From assembly GCF_036370855.1 (NCBI RefSeq), contig NC_088111.1, forward strand, positions 19,069,501 to 19,133,500: DNA of 64,000 nt, given 5' to 3'. Positions 51,401 through 62,700 of the stretch are shown here, in pieces (the first letter of the stretch is position 1; each line of letters starts with the position of its first letter). The notes under the pieces are model-generated. The model was not told the DNA's origin and did not search any database. It worked only from the letters and a program-made list of their open reading frames with translations. Made by a program: the position numbers and the translations under genes. Source of the stretch: Dromaius novaehollandiae. Lineage: Eukaryota > Chordata > Aves > Casuariiformes > Dromaiidae.

Positions 51401-54400
51401 ATGGGACTGGGCGCCTGGGTGGGGGGGAGGTCTGAAGACAGACCTTGCAGTGAAGTAGGCTCTCTCCTTCACTGGGCACTAGAAACAGCCACCGCGCTGC
51501 GGGTTGGCCCCATCTCAGGGGTCTGCAAGTCGAATGCGTTCTCCCATGCCAGCAGGGGCTCAGGAGCTGCCATTTATTCATGTATCTATGGAAGTAGGTG
51601 AAGGCGCTCACGTGGCTGCCTGTGCCGAGCCCAGCAGCTGGGCTGGGAAGTGCCTCCGGCTCTGCCTCTGGCCCCGCAGCCTCCTGTTGGATACCGGGCT
51701 GCTCGTGCCGCGGCGCCTGTCCCGGGTGCCTGGCTGCACGCTCCCTGCATATGCAGGGCAGGTGCTGTGGCCTCCTCCACAGCAGCTCTGGCTAGGATGG
51801 CAGCACAGAGGGCTGGTCACCGGGCACCGTGGGTCTCAGGGCTCAACATCCTGCTGGCAGGGCTGTGAGGTCTCTTGTGCAAATCAGCACAAGGTGCTGG
51901 CTTTTATTTACTGGCTTTACCGATGCCCTGCTCCTGCCCCAGTGCAAGTCCAGCTCAGGCTGAACTTGAATTTTGGGGACCATCCTCTACTTTCTGTGGA
52001 CTTTGAGCTGTGCTAGCTCCACTCTTCAGGGTCTTGACTAGCAGAGGTACCTGGGCACCACAGCCCCATCTGAGCGCTGTCTTTCTTGAGCCGTGAGCAG
52101 CTGCAGGGAGTTGAGTCAGTTTTGTCCCTGCTCTCCTAATGTGCGCAGGATACTATCTGTCCCAAAGGAAGCACTCGCAGCTCTGCCCCAGCTCAAACAC
52201 AGCCTCCTCATGTGACACGTCTTACCTTTGCCGCAGGCCTGGGCACCCACCTTTGCATGAACTTCCTGAGGAGATGGTAGTGAAACTCCTCTGGGCTGTA
52301 CTGGGTGCTGCAATTGGAGATGGTGCCTCCAATTTGGCTTTCATCTCACCTGAGGTTGGGGTAGGTGGAAGAGTTCCTTCAAGCAGGGTCTGTGGTCAGG
52401 GCAATGGCTGCACTGGGCACCTCTGCCTGTATGTCGAGTGGGAAGGGTGGGTGCTGGGAGCGGCCTGGGCTGGGAGTGGGAGGTCAGGACAGCAATCTGG
52501 GTGATTGCTCCTACAATCACCATGGTCGCCAAGGTTCATGCAAAGAAGATATAGCAGATTAGAGGAATCAATGGTCAGCGACTCTGTGCTACACCTGTCC
52601 AGCAATTTTCTGGCAAAATATTGTTGGGCAAAAAATCTCAAATTTTCACACACTCCTCTACAATTCTTTTTTTCCCAAAAGCATATTTGTTTCTGTGAGA
52701 AAAGTCTCCTGGATTTTGGTCAGCATTCATGGTCACATCCAGGGGAGATGGTGAGCTCTGAGTCCATTCACAAAGGGTGGCACAGACCCAGGTCCAATGC
52801 AATACTGCTCTTAGATCAAGCCATGGACTTAACCTCATCTCAGTTCTTCCAGGGAGATCATCTGGGCATTGACTCTTCTCAAGGCTTTCTCACTTCCAGT
52901 GAACAAATGTGAAGAGTGTTGGAGTTGTACTGACACAGAACAGGAAACAATGCTCACAAAATAGGTCACTTTGAGAGGAAACGTAGAGAAGTGGTGGGGA
53001 TTTCCACCCTTGGAGGAGTCGAAGACATGGTCCAAAGCCAGGGCTGAACTGCCCTCACTCTCGTGACAGCGCAGAATGTCAGATGCCAGGCTTCCAGATC
53101 TCCCTTCCACTGGCACTACTTCTACCAACAGCCCCTTTCCACTGGCGCTCACCACTCCATATCTCCGTTCCAATGTGAAATCCCAGGTTGCCTCACTCCT
53201 AAAATCCCCTTCCCTTCTCAAGCCATGGTGGGCAGATGAAATGCAGTGGTCTGAATGCTGCTGGTAAACTCACCAAGCTTGCATCACCTCCAAATCTAGC
53301 TCCCAACAAACCATTCCAGCTTTATTACAAAAGAGAAACAGAGAAGGGCCACTTGGGGCTCAAGAGCAACTGAGGAAGCAAGAGCCTGAGCTTGTTAAGG
53401 CCTCTCTAGGACAGGACAGTTGGTAACAAGGAGAGGCATGAGTTAGCAATCATTAGCATCCCATTTCCTTCTCTCTCCCAGAAGAGAAAACAAGAAACGC
53501 TTGGCTGAGACCATAAGTGACAGGACAGGCAGGCATCTCTTGGTCTGATGTATTCATTCTCCTCCTGCAGGCACCAGGATTTGGACTGTCTTCCATAAAG
53601 TAGTCCAGCTTCCTAGCACTTTGGCTTCTGTCCATGTCAGGATGGGAGGCTGCTCTAGTCCCTCCCTGCTCTGCAGGGCTGGAGCGACCTTCCAGTTTCT
53701 AGCTTGACTATCTGCAGCCACTTCACACCATTCATGTTTGTGCCAGCAGCTTCCTTCAGTCTACAGAGCTCTTCTCCCTCTGCGGTGGCTGCTGGGTGGG
53801 AGCAGACAGCAATCCAGTCCCTTACAACCTTGGCTTTTCTAGTCTGGGTGAGTTTAGCTCTCCTAGTCTTCTCTCAGAGGACACATTCCCTGCTCTCTGA
53901 CCATCCTGGTGGGCCTTCTCTCACTAATGCTTCACCTCTGCCAGAAGCCCTTCAACTGACATGTGTTGGCTGGCATCATCACCAGCCTCAGGTGCTACGG
54001 GAGAAGATACGAGAGCCCACGGCAGGCAAATGTGAGCAAATCTGTCCTCCTATGTTTCATCCTGGTCCTTTATAGTTAAGTTAGATGAAGCATGAGAAAT
54101 CATGGGGTTGTGGACGTACAATACCTGATCTTGCCAGATCTTGTACTTAGTATCTTCCTGCAGCAGCAGCTTCCACAGTGGCCCAGCACATGCCATGGAG
54201 AATGTCTCACAGAGAAAGTTGTCAGGCCTTTGATTATTCTCCCTGTGCTTCTGAACTCTCAGGACTGCGAGGTAGGGTGAGCATCTGCAGGCTGTGTCTA
54301 GAGATGGCTGTCCCGTGGGGCGTCATCCCACAACACCTTCAGCCCATGCTGCAAGCCGTCCCCCAGCCCACCCACTGGGACGCTGGGTGGAGGTGCCTAC

Positions 54401-57199
54401 AGAAGAGGCCCATGTCTCCCTTTCCTGAATGGAGAGGTATTTTTAGGTCTGTAACACTAGACATCCTTAACTTGGCCTATTTAGCTCAGTCCACATTCAA
54501 CATAGTAATGTCAACATATTAAATAGCTGTCCAGAGCCTTGGGCAACCCCCGAGGCCCCTGCTGTTAAGTTTCTGCCTGAGGAAAACGGATGAGTCAGCC
54601 CAAATTCTCATCTCTTGTCCTCCAGGCGGTTTCTGCTCCTTGTGTGTCTCTTCATGAAGACTGTTGCTGCCTCCCAAGGCACTTTTGGCACATTGAGCTG
54701 CACGTGGCAGCCTTCGCCTGCAGCTGCCATGGGCCTGGTTTGTCCGAGTAGCTCCAAGTGACCAGTCCAGCCTGGCAAGATCCCGTCCTCGTTGGACCTC
54801 TATGGGTAATACTATGTAGAGCTGGCAGGTGTTTTGGTGATGCCACGATGATGGTTAGAGCAAAGCGCCACGTTCAGCAGCAAGGCTCACCAAGCTGAGG
54901 TGCGGCTGTTACGCTCCGGCCTTTGGAAGAGCAGCTGCTCTCAATGCTGGGCTCCATGTCTTTGAACACCACCCCTCAGCTCCCTTCGCGGGTCTCAGGA
55001 CAGACTACCAGGCCCAGGGACTCGCTGCTGTGTGCTTAATCATGCTACATGCATGTGTTCATGTCATTCTTACTCTGTTCCCTGCAAAAACTTCTGAGCA
55101 TTGGCTAGTTTAACCAAATTTGACAGAGGACTATAGATTTGAGGGACACAAAGTACCTACAAGTGTCATGAAGGCTGAGTATGGGGGGAGAGAAGAGTCA
55201 CTGCCTCCCGTGAGGGAACGGCCGTGCCAGGGGATCCACACAGACAAGGCTGTGGCTGGCTGGCTCAGGAAAAACTTTAGTCAGGGCTTGCAGTAACAAA
55301 GCAATGACACCCAGTGCTGTGGGAAGCTGTACCTCCTTAGCTCCACCACTCCCTGGGCTAGTTACATGGCTCTGCCTGTCCACTGCCGTAAGGCGTCGTT
55401 ATTGCTACCAGGAGTGCGTGTGGCTGGGAGCCGCCCCACCGCCAGACCGGTGCTAGGAGAGCCCCTTGCCCCTCAGCATCACCCCAGGCTCACGCTCATC
55501 ACACCAAGGCTGAACGCAGCAACCTTATTGCACATCAGTGTTAGCCTGCTTGTCTCTCCCCCAGTGGCTGAACGCCCTGTGCCCACCTCTGGCAGCATTT
55601 GGGGATGCGGTGACCCCCTAGTCCACTCTCAGGAGAGGGGTCCTCTTCTCAGCTCTGTCCTTCATCCCACTGCCAGGAGGCCCCTGAGGAACATCCATTG
55701 AGCCAGGCATTTCACAGTCATTTTCAACTATTGTTTCAACCCATGGACCTGTCCTCGTGATGAGGCTTTCCTTCCGGCCCTGCAGAACACGCATCCCCGT
55801 CAGACCATATTTGGCAGCGAGTGACGTACCGCACGCCCCTACGCATCCATGCCCTGCCGCTCTCCAGCCCTGGATCTGAAGGATGCAAGTTTCCCAGGGG
55901 AGCAAGTGGATTCCCATTGGCACTGCTGGGCACGGGGCCCAGCTCTGGGCCACACAACAGGTTTGCGGTGACACACTGACTGCTGCCCCGGCCGGGGCTG
56001 GCGTGGCGTTTGCCAGCACGTTGGCCTCTGCTCCTTCAGCACCTGCGGGAGCCCCCTGCTCAGCCTGGGCGACTCTGCTCTAACACCGCCTCCTCCAGGA
56101 AGCCCATTTCTCAGGATGGTCCATAGCTGTGGCCTGAAGGTCTTGGCTGACCAGCATCTCCCTCTTGCCTCTGGCGTTCAAACCACTGACTTGTCCTGTG
56201 TGCTGTCTCTGGCACGTCCCATTGCCCAGCTCAGTCTCTGCCCAGCTCCCCACCTTCCTCATGCTGAAAGAGCCACATTTGGCGTATCTTTGGCTGCTTG
56301 GTCCCTGCTCATGTCCCTCTTGCCCCCCACTGCTGTTATTAGTACTTATTTTTTAGGTTCTTTGGCTCTTGTCTCTGCTGAAATGCCCAGGGTTTGAACC
56401 CCAGGGTTTGAACTTCTGTCCATGCACCTCGCGTCACCTCGGCTGGCTTCCACAGTGGCATCGCACAGGCTCCAAGGGCCTCTCAGCCTTCCCGTGTTTC
56501 GTGCCTGCCATCAGTGGTGCTGGACATTTCTTTTCCCACATTCGCTTATATCCCGTGTCCCTGTGGGAAGGTCACCCCCCAGGCCCAGAGTAACAACATT
56601 TTCAAAGTGAAACCAGCGTGTAAATCCCAGCCGGCCCTGGGAGCCCCGGGTGGCTGCTTGGGGGGAGCCACCCTGGCTACGGCAGCCACCGTCTCCCAGC
56701 AGCCTCTCTGCTCCCACAGCCTGCCCCCATGGGAACGGTCACCCTAAACCCGGACACGGCGGCAAGGCGGCCCTTACAACCCCTCTGCCGTCAGCACGGT
56801 GCAGTCATCAGCACAGAAAAGCTTCTTAGGAACCAGAAAACCTTCCTACTTCTTCTGGAGCGCTCCCTCCCCAGCAAGGGCAGGTGCTCTCTGTCCCAAG
56901 AGCTTCATCCTCAGCTCTTGGGGTGGCCCAGGCTCCTCAGGGCCGAGCCGTGCGGGGGCCTCTCGGCCCCACGTGCACCTAGGCGAAGCCTGGCAGATTT
57001 CACCACCACCTTCCCTTGCTCTCGCGGGCGGTAGCTCCCACTCGCCTGCCGCCGGCGCAGCCGAGCCGTGGCCAGCAGCTACCGTTGGCCACAGCCCCGA
57101 CCGGAGGAGAGTGGCACGGGTTCCCAAGGGGAGCCGGGCCGAGCCCTCCCCAGGCAGCGCGGCAGGGCCGGAGCTGGGAACTTCCCTGCCCTCTTTGTG
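48421..57199. other. Intergenic stretch without a recognised gene
   Basis: The gag and 5' LTR of the Gypsy relic would be expected to start here on the minus strand, but I could not recognise them. Open frames of up to 170 codons show no domain. GC content rises near 56.9-57.2 kb. Confidence 0.55.
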
Positions 57200-57560
57200 C
57201 TTTGCCTGGTGAGCGGCACAGTGTAAATATCAGTCGGATTCTTTGAAATGAAAATAAAACTGATAAAAGTCTGGCAAATCCTCCACTCCGGCCCCTGCTG
57301 CTGGCCCAAGAAGTGTCTCTTTCTGCTGCCTAGCAGTTATAAATACATTATGTATGCCGGTGTCCGTCGGCCAGAGCCTTTTGTTGATGCTGAATATGTC
57401 CTGGCCAACAAAAGTGGACTGGATTAGCCACAGTGGATTAAAAGATTTTCTTCTTAGAGTTTACCTAATAATATAACAATTGACATAGAAGGTCTCTTTG
57501 AAACCTACACGACTCTGTTATTTTACCATCTGTGAGTTTGCTTTCCATGAATATGATGGG
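57200..57560. promoter_or_regulatory. Regulatory-looking block with paired SOX-type sites
   Basis: This AT-rich, repeat-free stretch borders GC-rich DNA. CTTTTGTTG (57378-57386) and CAACAAAAG (57406-57414) form a perfect 9-bp inverted repeat 19 bp apart, both matching the SOX/HMG core. A nested GGCCAG (57369-57374) and CTGGCC (57401-57406) pair also lies here. A further AACAATTG occurs near 57476. The texture suggests an enhancer, but no conservation data are available. Confidence 0.3.
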
Positions 57561-57572
57561 GAGCCTGTGTGC

Positions 57573-57590
57573 TGGTGGTGGTGGTGGTGG
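57573..57590. repeat. (TGG)6 simple repeat
   Basis: About six TGG units in intergenic DNA between the SOX-site block and the upstream CpG-rich island. Confidence 0.9.
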
Positions 57591-58399
57591 GAATACTGCC
57601 TAGCGCTGAATTTGTCACTGACAACAGAAATAAGCCCGTATCTGAAGGGAGGCAGCGGGAGAGGAAAGTAGCACAACTTCTGTTCACCTCCCTTTGTCCT
57701 CGTCCCTTCTGCTCGTGGCCCGCAAGGCTCCGAGATGCCGCAACTTTGGGAGGAAAAGCAACCCAACGGAGTAGACTCAACCGCTAAGAAAGCATCTCTC
57801 AGCCCGCTGACCAGAGCAGCCAGCTGATCTGCAATTCAAGATGTCCTAAGAGGTCCCACCTGGAATAAGCTCATTTATTAATAACCAATTTTGGAACGGA
57901 GCTACTCAAGTTTCTCAACTCTCTCTCTCTCTTCCCCCAGCCCAGCGCCGCGAGCCGATGGAGTTGCTCGCCTCCGTCGCAGCCGCTCCGCCAGGGTTGC
58001 GTTCGGCTCTCGCCGCCGTCCCTGCCTGACATCACATTCGCAGTATCCATTGCAAGATGGGTCACGCAGCGGCAGCAGCGACACTCGGAAACATGGAGGG
58101 CAGCAGCAGCAGGGGAGGAACGCTCCCCCCCACCATCCTGCGGCTCTGCCGCCGCTCGCCCCCTCCTCTAGCCATCACAACAGCAACCGCACACCCCTGT
58201 GTCCTGGCCCTTGGGCTTTGATCTCATAAAGGGGCTCCATTTACAAGTCTTTAATAGCAGCCTTTGGAAATATCCGTCCTCAGAAGTCTCGAGTAATGAG
58301 ATTTGGAGACTATGATCAATTTAGGCACCGCTCTTTCTCGCTTGCTTTTTTTTTTTCCTTCCTTTCTTTTTTTTTTTTTGCAAACACACTTTTCAAGCC

Positions 58400-59800
58400 G
58401 CGCTGACTTTGTGTGCGATTGTCGCACCATCCAAGACCTGGTGGCGGGGACGGGGGGGGCCATGTGGGCGGCAGGAATATGGGGCTTGCGTCTCTCAGCC
58501 GGGGGCCTTTGATGAAGCTGCTTTGCGAAATTTGATTTGAAAGGCCTACGATAACAATTTGGGGAGAATGGTGGAGCATTTTGCCGTACCGCTCCCTTTG
58601 TCTCTTGCCCGAAGGGGGTTTCATTGTGGGTTTCGGGGCTGGGGCGAGGGGGTCGGTGGTGGCCGAGGGTGGGGTGGGGCGGCGGAGGGGGCCGTGGCGA
58701 AGGAGAACAATAAGCGGGAGATGGGGAGAGTTGGGATTTCTCACCTGCCTGCCCCGCTGCGTCGCGCTCCTGCCGGGTGTTCGCAGTCCGCCATGACGGG
58801 AGCAGCCGCCCTGCTTGCTGTCCGGAGCACTTTCCAAGACTCTTGAACCTATTTCCCTTTCTTGGCAACTGTGTGGCTGGAAGATGGGAATCTTTACTTT
58901 ATATTGCAGCTTTGGCTTCTCAGCCTGATTGGCTGCGGCCAGGACCAAATGATGGTCCTTCCAATCCTATCGTAACTATGGCAACCAGCCCCTTTAGGCA
59001 CCACCGATTTACTTATAATTGCTGGGTAAATAGTCAAGACAGGCCGCTTTCATCCCGCACGGAAAGATTTCGCTTTCCTTTCTTTTTTTGGAGGAAGCCC
59101 TAAAGAGCAGCAACACTTAAGCAAAACTCTTTGAACACTGTTGCAGAAAGCGGCTGTCTCCCCCCAGCCAGCCTTCCCCCGCTAGCTGCTCCTACCGCTA
59201 CCGCCGCAGCCGGTCGCACAATGACTCGATGCCGGTGCTTTTCCGCACCATCGTACAGCCCTCGCCACCCTCCTTCTCCTCCGAGGAGCCGCTTGGCTCC
59301 GGGGGGGACGCGCGGCATCCCGCAGCCAGGCGCCCTGCCGCCGCGCGGGGCCGGGAGGCCGGCGGCTGGGGCGGGAGGAGGGTCTGGGCACGGCGGGCTC
59401 TTGTTGCGAGGCTGCAAGCAGGCGCCTTTGCCTTTCATGTGGATTTCACACCAGCTCGTCTGGAGAAAGAGGACGGGGCCAAATGCTTCCCCCACCGCCT
59501 CCGCCCTCCTTCCCCACGGCTGCTGCTGGTATTAGCAATTCATATCCACCTTGCGTTGGGTTTCTGCCCAGCCGCCAGCCTGGCCCTTCGCACAGCTCCT
59601 CTCTGGGTGGGGAAGCTGTCGCTCGCCCCAGGGAACCCAAACGTGGCTCAGGAAGGGACTGAGCCGGCCCGGCGAGCCGCAGAGCAGCCCCTCTCCCGGG
59701 GGGCTGCGGGCACTGCCGCCAGCGGGTCGGTCAGCCCTCTCCCAGCTCGGCGCGACCCAACAGCAGCGCAGGCGCTGTGTGGGGCCGTTCATACCTCTGT
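58400..59800. promoter_or_regulatory. CpG-rich promoter-like island upstream of AXIN1
   Basis: This second GC- and CpG-rich island contains inverted and direct CCAAT boxes (GATTGG at 58927-58932, CCAATC at 58961-58966), a palindrome GGACCA-N5-TGGTCC (58942-58958), and an RFX X-box-like GTAACTATGGCAAC (58972-58985). G-runs lie at about 58638-58696. These are promoter hallmarks. No first coding exon or recognisable protein is seen on either strand, so it may drive a non-coding RNA, lead to a gene beyond the window, or be a distal element. Long open frames here (up to 216 codons) look compositional. Confidence 0.4.
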
Positions 59801-61625
59801 CTTTCTTGCTTACCGCTCTTCCTTCGAGGCCGGGGTGTCAAGGTGTTGGGCTGCGGTGGAGCACCCGGTCTGCCTCTGAGCCCACCAATGCCTTTGGGCT
59901 GAGCTCAGATCAGGCGCTGCTTCTTCCTGGGTAGTCCTCGGTGGTTGTAGGGAACGGTGGCTCCAGGAGGGTGTTTAGCATTGATGAAAGCAGGGCTAGA
60001 CAATGCAATTAGCTGTGGAGGAGCCTCGTTGCAAGATCCAAGAGCTTGGAATGAAGGTGGCCACACGGCCTTGGGGGCAGAGGAGCAAGATCCATGCTTG
60101 TGGTTGCGTGGGTCCCACAAGTAACACCCTGAGAGGTCCCCGAGGGGAAGAGAGGCAAACAGGAGCGTGGCTCTGGCCCAGCTCTCACAGTCTAGGAACG
60201 GATTCTTCAGCCAAAGAATGCTGAACTGGCATCTAGTTCAGCCTCGTCATCTGAGATGCCTGCATGAGGCTCACAGCTTTTTTCTGCCCGCACCTCTGAT
60301 AATTGATATCCAAATAATACAAGAGGGGAAAAAAAAAAAAGAGAAAAGAGGTCTTAGGGAGAATCTAAGCACTGGAAAGATCCTGGGAAACATTAAGGGC
60401 TAAGACCAGTGCAAGGCAGGAGCAGGGTGGGCTGAACGCGGACTGGACATGGAGCAGAAGGCAGACTCCAGCGGAGAGGCCTCTGCGACGCTCCCATGTT
60501 CACGACCTGCTGAGCCATCCGCAGAGGCCTTGCAGGACGACAACGAGGGGATCTCCGTAGCCAGCGAGCATCATCCCAGATCCATAAAGTGCCACAGCAT
60601 CATCCAAGAGAAGGCATGGGAGGAGCTGTCAGTGCCGTGCAGTGTGCGAGCGACTGGCACTGCTGCTTTGGCAGAGATCAGGTACAAGAGGCTGCATGTG
60701 GCCTTTGCATTGCAGAAGAGAGATGGTAAAACCTGAAGAACTGCAGCTCTCCTCCTTTTCTGAGCTGTATTAGCTATAGCCAAAGGAGCAACCACAGTGT
60801 TACTGCTGTGCAATGACAAGGAATTACTCTAGTGTGTTTTTTGTCCAGAAGAAGTGCTCCTTTCCTCTTTCACATGCCATTTTTTTCTGATAAGCTATAT
60901 AATAATCTCTGTGTACAGCATAGAGGGAGAAGAGCTAATCATCTCACTGAGAATCAAAAAGAGAAGCTACATGGGTCAACTACAGGGAAAATCTGTTTCC
61001 AGCTGTGGGTTGTATCTCTCTCCATCTAGGACCCTAGGCACACTGTCAAACTTCCCACACAGACCAGGCTGCACCTACTGCATCTTTCAGTCTCCCTCGT
61101 ATCACCAGGATTTCTCTGCAATTGGCTGTACATACGTGCAAAACACGTTAAACTGGCTTCTCTGTGCGCAGTGATGAGGTCTCAGCAGGAATAAATTCCC
61201 AGCCTTTCGCACTGAATGAGCAGCTCTCCAGCTCCCGCAGGCGCTCAGCCTGCAGCCAGGCACGCGCTGAGCTGAGACCTGGCATCCAAAGTATTTTGCC
61301 CACTGAGATTCAGCCTTGGCTCCAGGCCGGGCCCCAGCTGGCAAATCTGGGCAGGTCCCCTGTGCTGCCTGACAAGTCGGCTCCGCTCTCTCCCCGCGGT
61401 CCCCAGAGGTCACGCTGCCCATGCTGCAGGGCTCTGGGCTACAACCAGAGAGCTCCCTTCCCCGTAACAGCAGCGAAGGCAGAAAGAGAGGTCTTCTGGC
61501 AGCCCCAGACAGCGCTCTCACAGCTCCCAGCACTCACTAAAGCGATTCAGCTGGGTTCATGTGGTGCATTGTGTATTTATAAATGAGGAGCCAGGACAGA
61601 TTAAATTTAAATACATAATAGTGAG

Positions 61626-61627
<2 letters not shown>
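59801..61627. other. Intergenic stretch; one 95-codon open frame
   Basis: A plus-strand ATG frame at 60449-60736 (MEQKADSSGEASATL...) has an acceptable start context but no family resemblance. It is followed by ordinary AT-rich DNA. An internal ATCAG|GTACAAG could serve as a splice donor. Not called as a gene. Confidence 0.4.

Positions 61628-61659
<32 letters not shown>
61628..61659 (+). repeat. (A)32 mononucleotide run
   Basis: Thirty-two uninterrupted A bases. CR1 elements do not normally end in poly(A), so this is not the tail of the adjacent LINE. It could be a retrocopy tail or simple slippage expansion. I recognise no gene in the sequence before it (61560-61627). Confidence 0.95.
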
Positions 61660-61662
<3 letters not shown>

Positions 61663-61779
61663 TTTTGAGGCAAAGAGCTAGGAAAAGGAATCCAAGATCA
61701 TCTGCAAAATCCTCCTTTAAAGTCATCCAGGGCAAGAAGTCCATCAGGGAGTCTGTAGGATGAAGGGAAGCTCAGGCTA

Positions 61780-62700
61780 TGAAAGGAGCACTCAGAGGTT
61801 AGCAGAGATGCTGCATGAATTCCTTGCTTTGGTGGAAGAAACCAGAGGGATTCCTGCACTGCTCCGTGGGGAACTGCTGTGAAACAAGCTGGAGAGTAAG
61901 CAGTAAGGAGTCACAGGGCCAGACAGTGTCACCAACGCTTCTGAAGGAACTGGAGGATAAACCAACTGACCTAGGAACAGTCACATATGCCCTCTCCCTA
62001 GAAACTGTGGGTTGGAGCCTGGCAAACACAATGCCAATTTTCCTTTTAAAGGAAGATCCAGGGAGCTGCAGGCCACTAAATCTGACATCTGTACCAGCAA
62101 GTTAGCAGAAATGCTACTGAAAAACAGAATTAATGGACACCCAAGGAAATATGACGTATCTGGGAAAAATCGGATGACTTGTAAAGCAAAGTCCTGTCTC
62201 CTAAGAGTGGTTGACTTCTTTGAAGGAATCAGCAGCAACACAGGTAAGGGTGATAGAGGCAATACAGCCATCTTGGGTTTGCAAAAGGCTTGTGACAATA
62301 TCATCATCAAAGGCTTGCAGGTAAATGAGGCAGCTTCTGGGAAAAAGGGTGATCCTCTCATAAGACAGTGGTAGATGGTAGTGCTCAGAGAGGAGAGGGA
62401 AGCAGCCAGTTCTCACAGTGGAGAGAGCTCACCAGAGAGTGCCCAGGAGCTGTTTAGGACTTGCCCTGTTCAACACGTTTGTGGGTGCCCTGGAATGGGG
62501 TGGGAGAAGGAGGCGAGAAAGTTTGTTGGTGATACTGAGCTACTCAGGGTTGAAGGATGAGGTCGGCTGTGAAGAACTGCGGAAGGACCACACGATGCAG
62601 AGGGACTGGGCAATAAGCGGGCCAGCAAAATTCACTGCAGATAAATGAAAAGCGATGCTTGCGGGGAAAAACAGTCCTAGCTTCACATGTGAAACACTGG
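61780..62700 (+). mobile_element. CR1/L3-type LINE relic with reverse-transcriptase remnants
   Basis: DPGSCRPLNLTSVPAS (62055-62102) corresponds to the conserved CR1 'DPGNYRPVSLTSVPGK' motif. LGLQKACDNII (62273-62305) corresponds to 'LDFSKAFDTV', and LFNTFVGALE (62466-62495) to 'LFNIFINDLD'. They come in the right order on the plus strand with roughly correct spacing, apart from a shortened segment between the last two. Stops and frame changes mark it as a fossil. CR1-like 3' sequence may continue to about 62900. A 32-A run lies 120 bp before its visible start. Confidence 0.8.

Noticed and set aside
52835..53221. 128-codon minus-strand frame
   Set aside because: No recognisable domain; frame does not continue in either direction and no splice sites support it.
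58251..58948. 205- and 210-codon minus-strand open frames in the upstream CpG-rich island
   Set aside because: Two overlapping frames are open at once, with Pro- and Lys-rich low-complexity ends (the Lys run comes from a poly-T tract). No family resemblance; compositional.
59229..59879. 216-codon plus-strand open frame
   Set aside because: Overlapped by open frames in other phases and on the other strand; no domain, no splice context.
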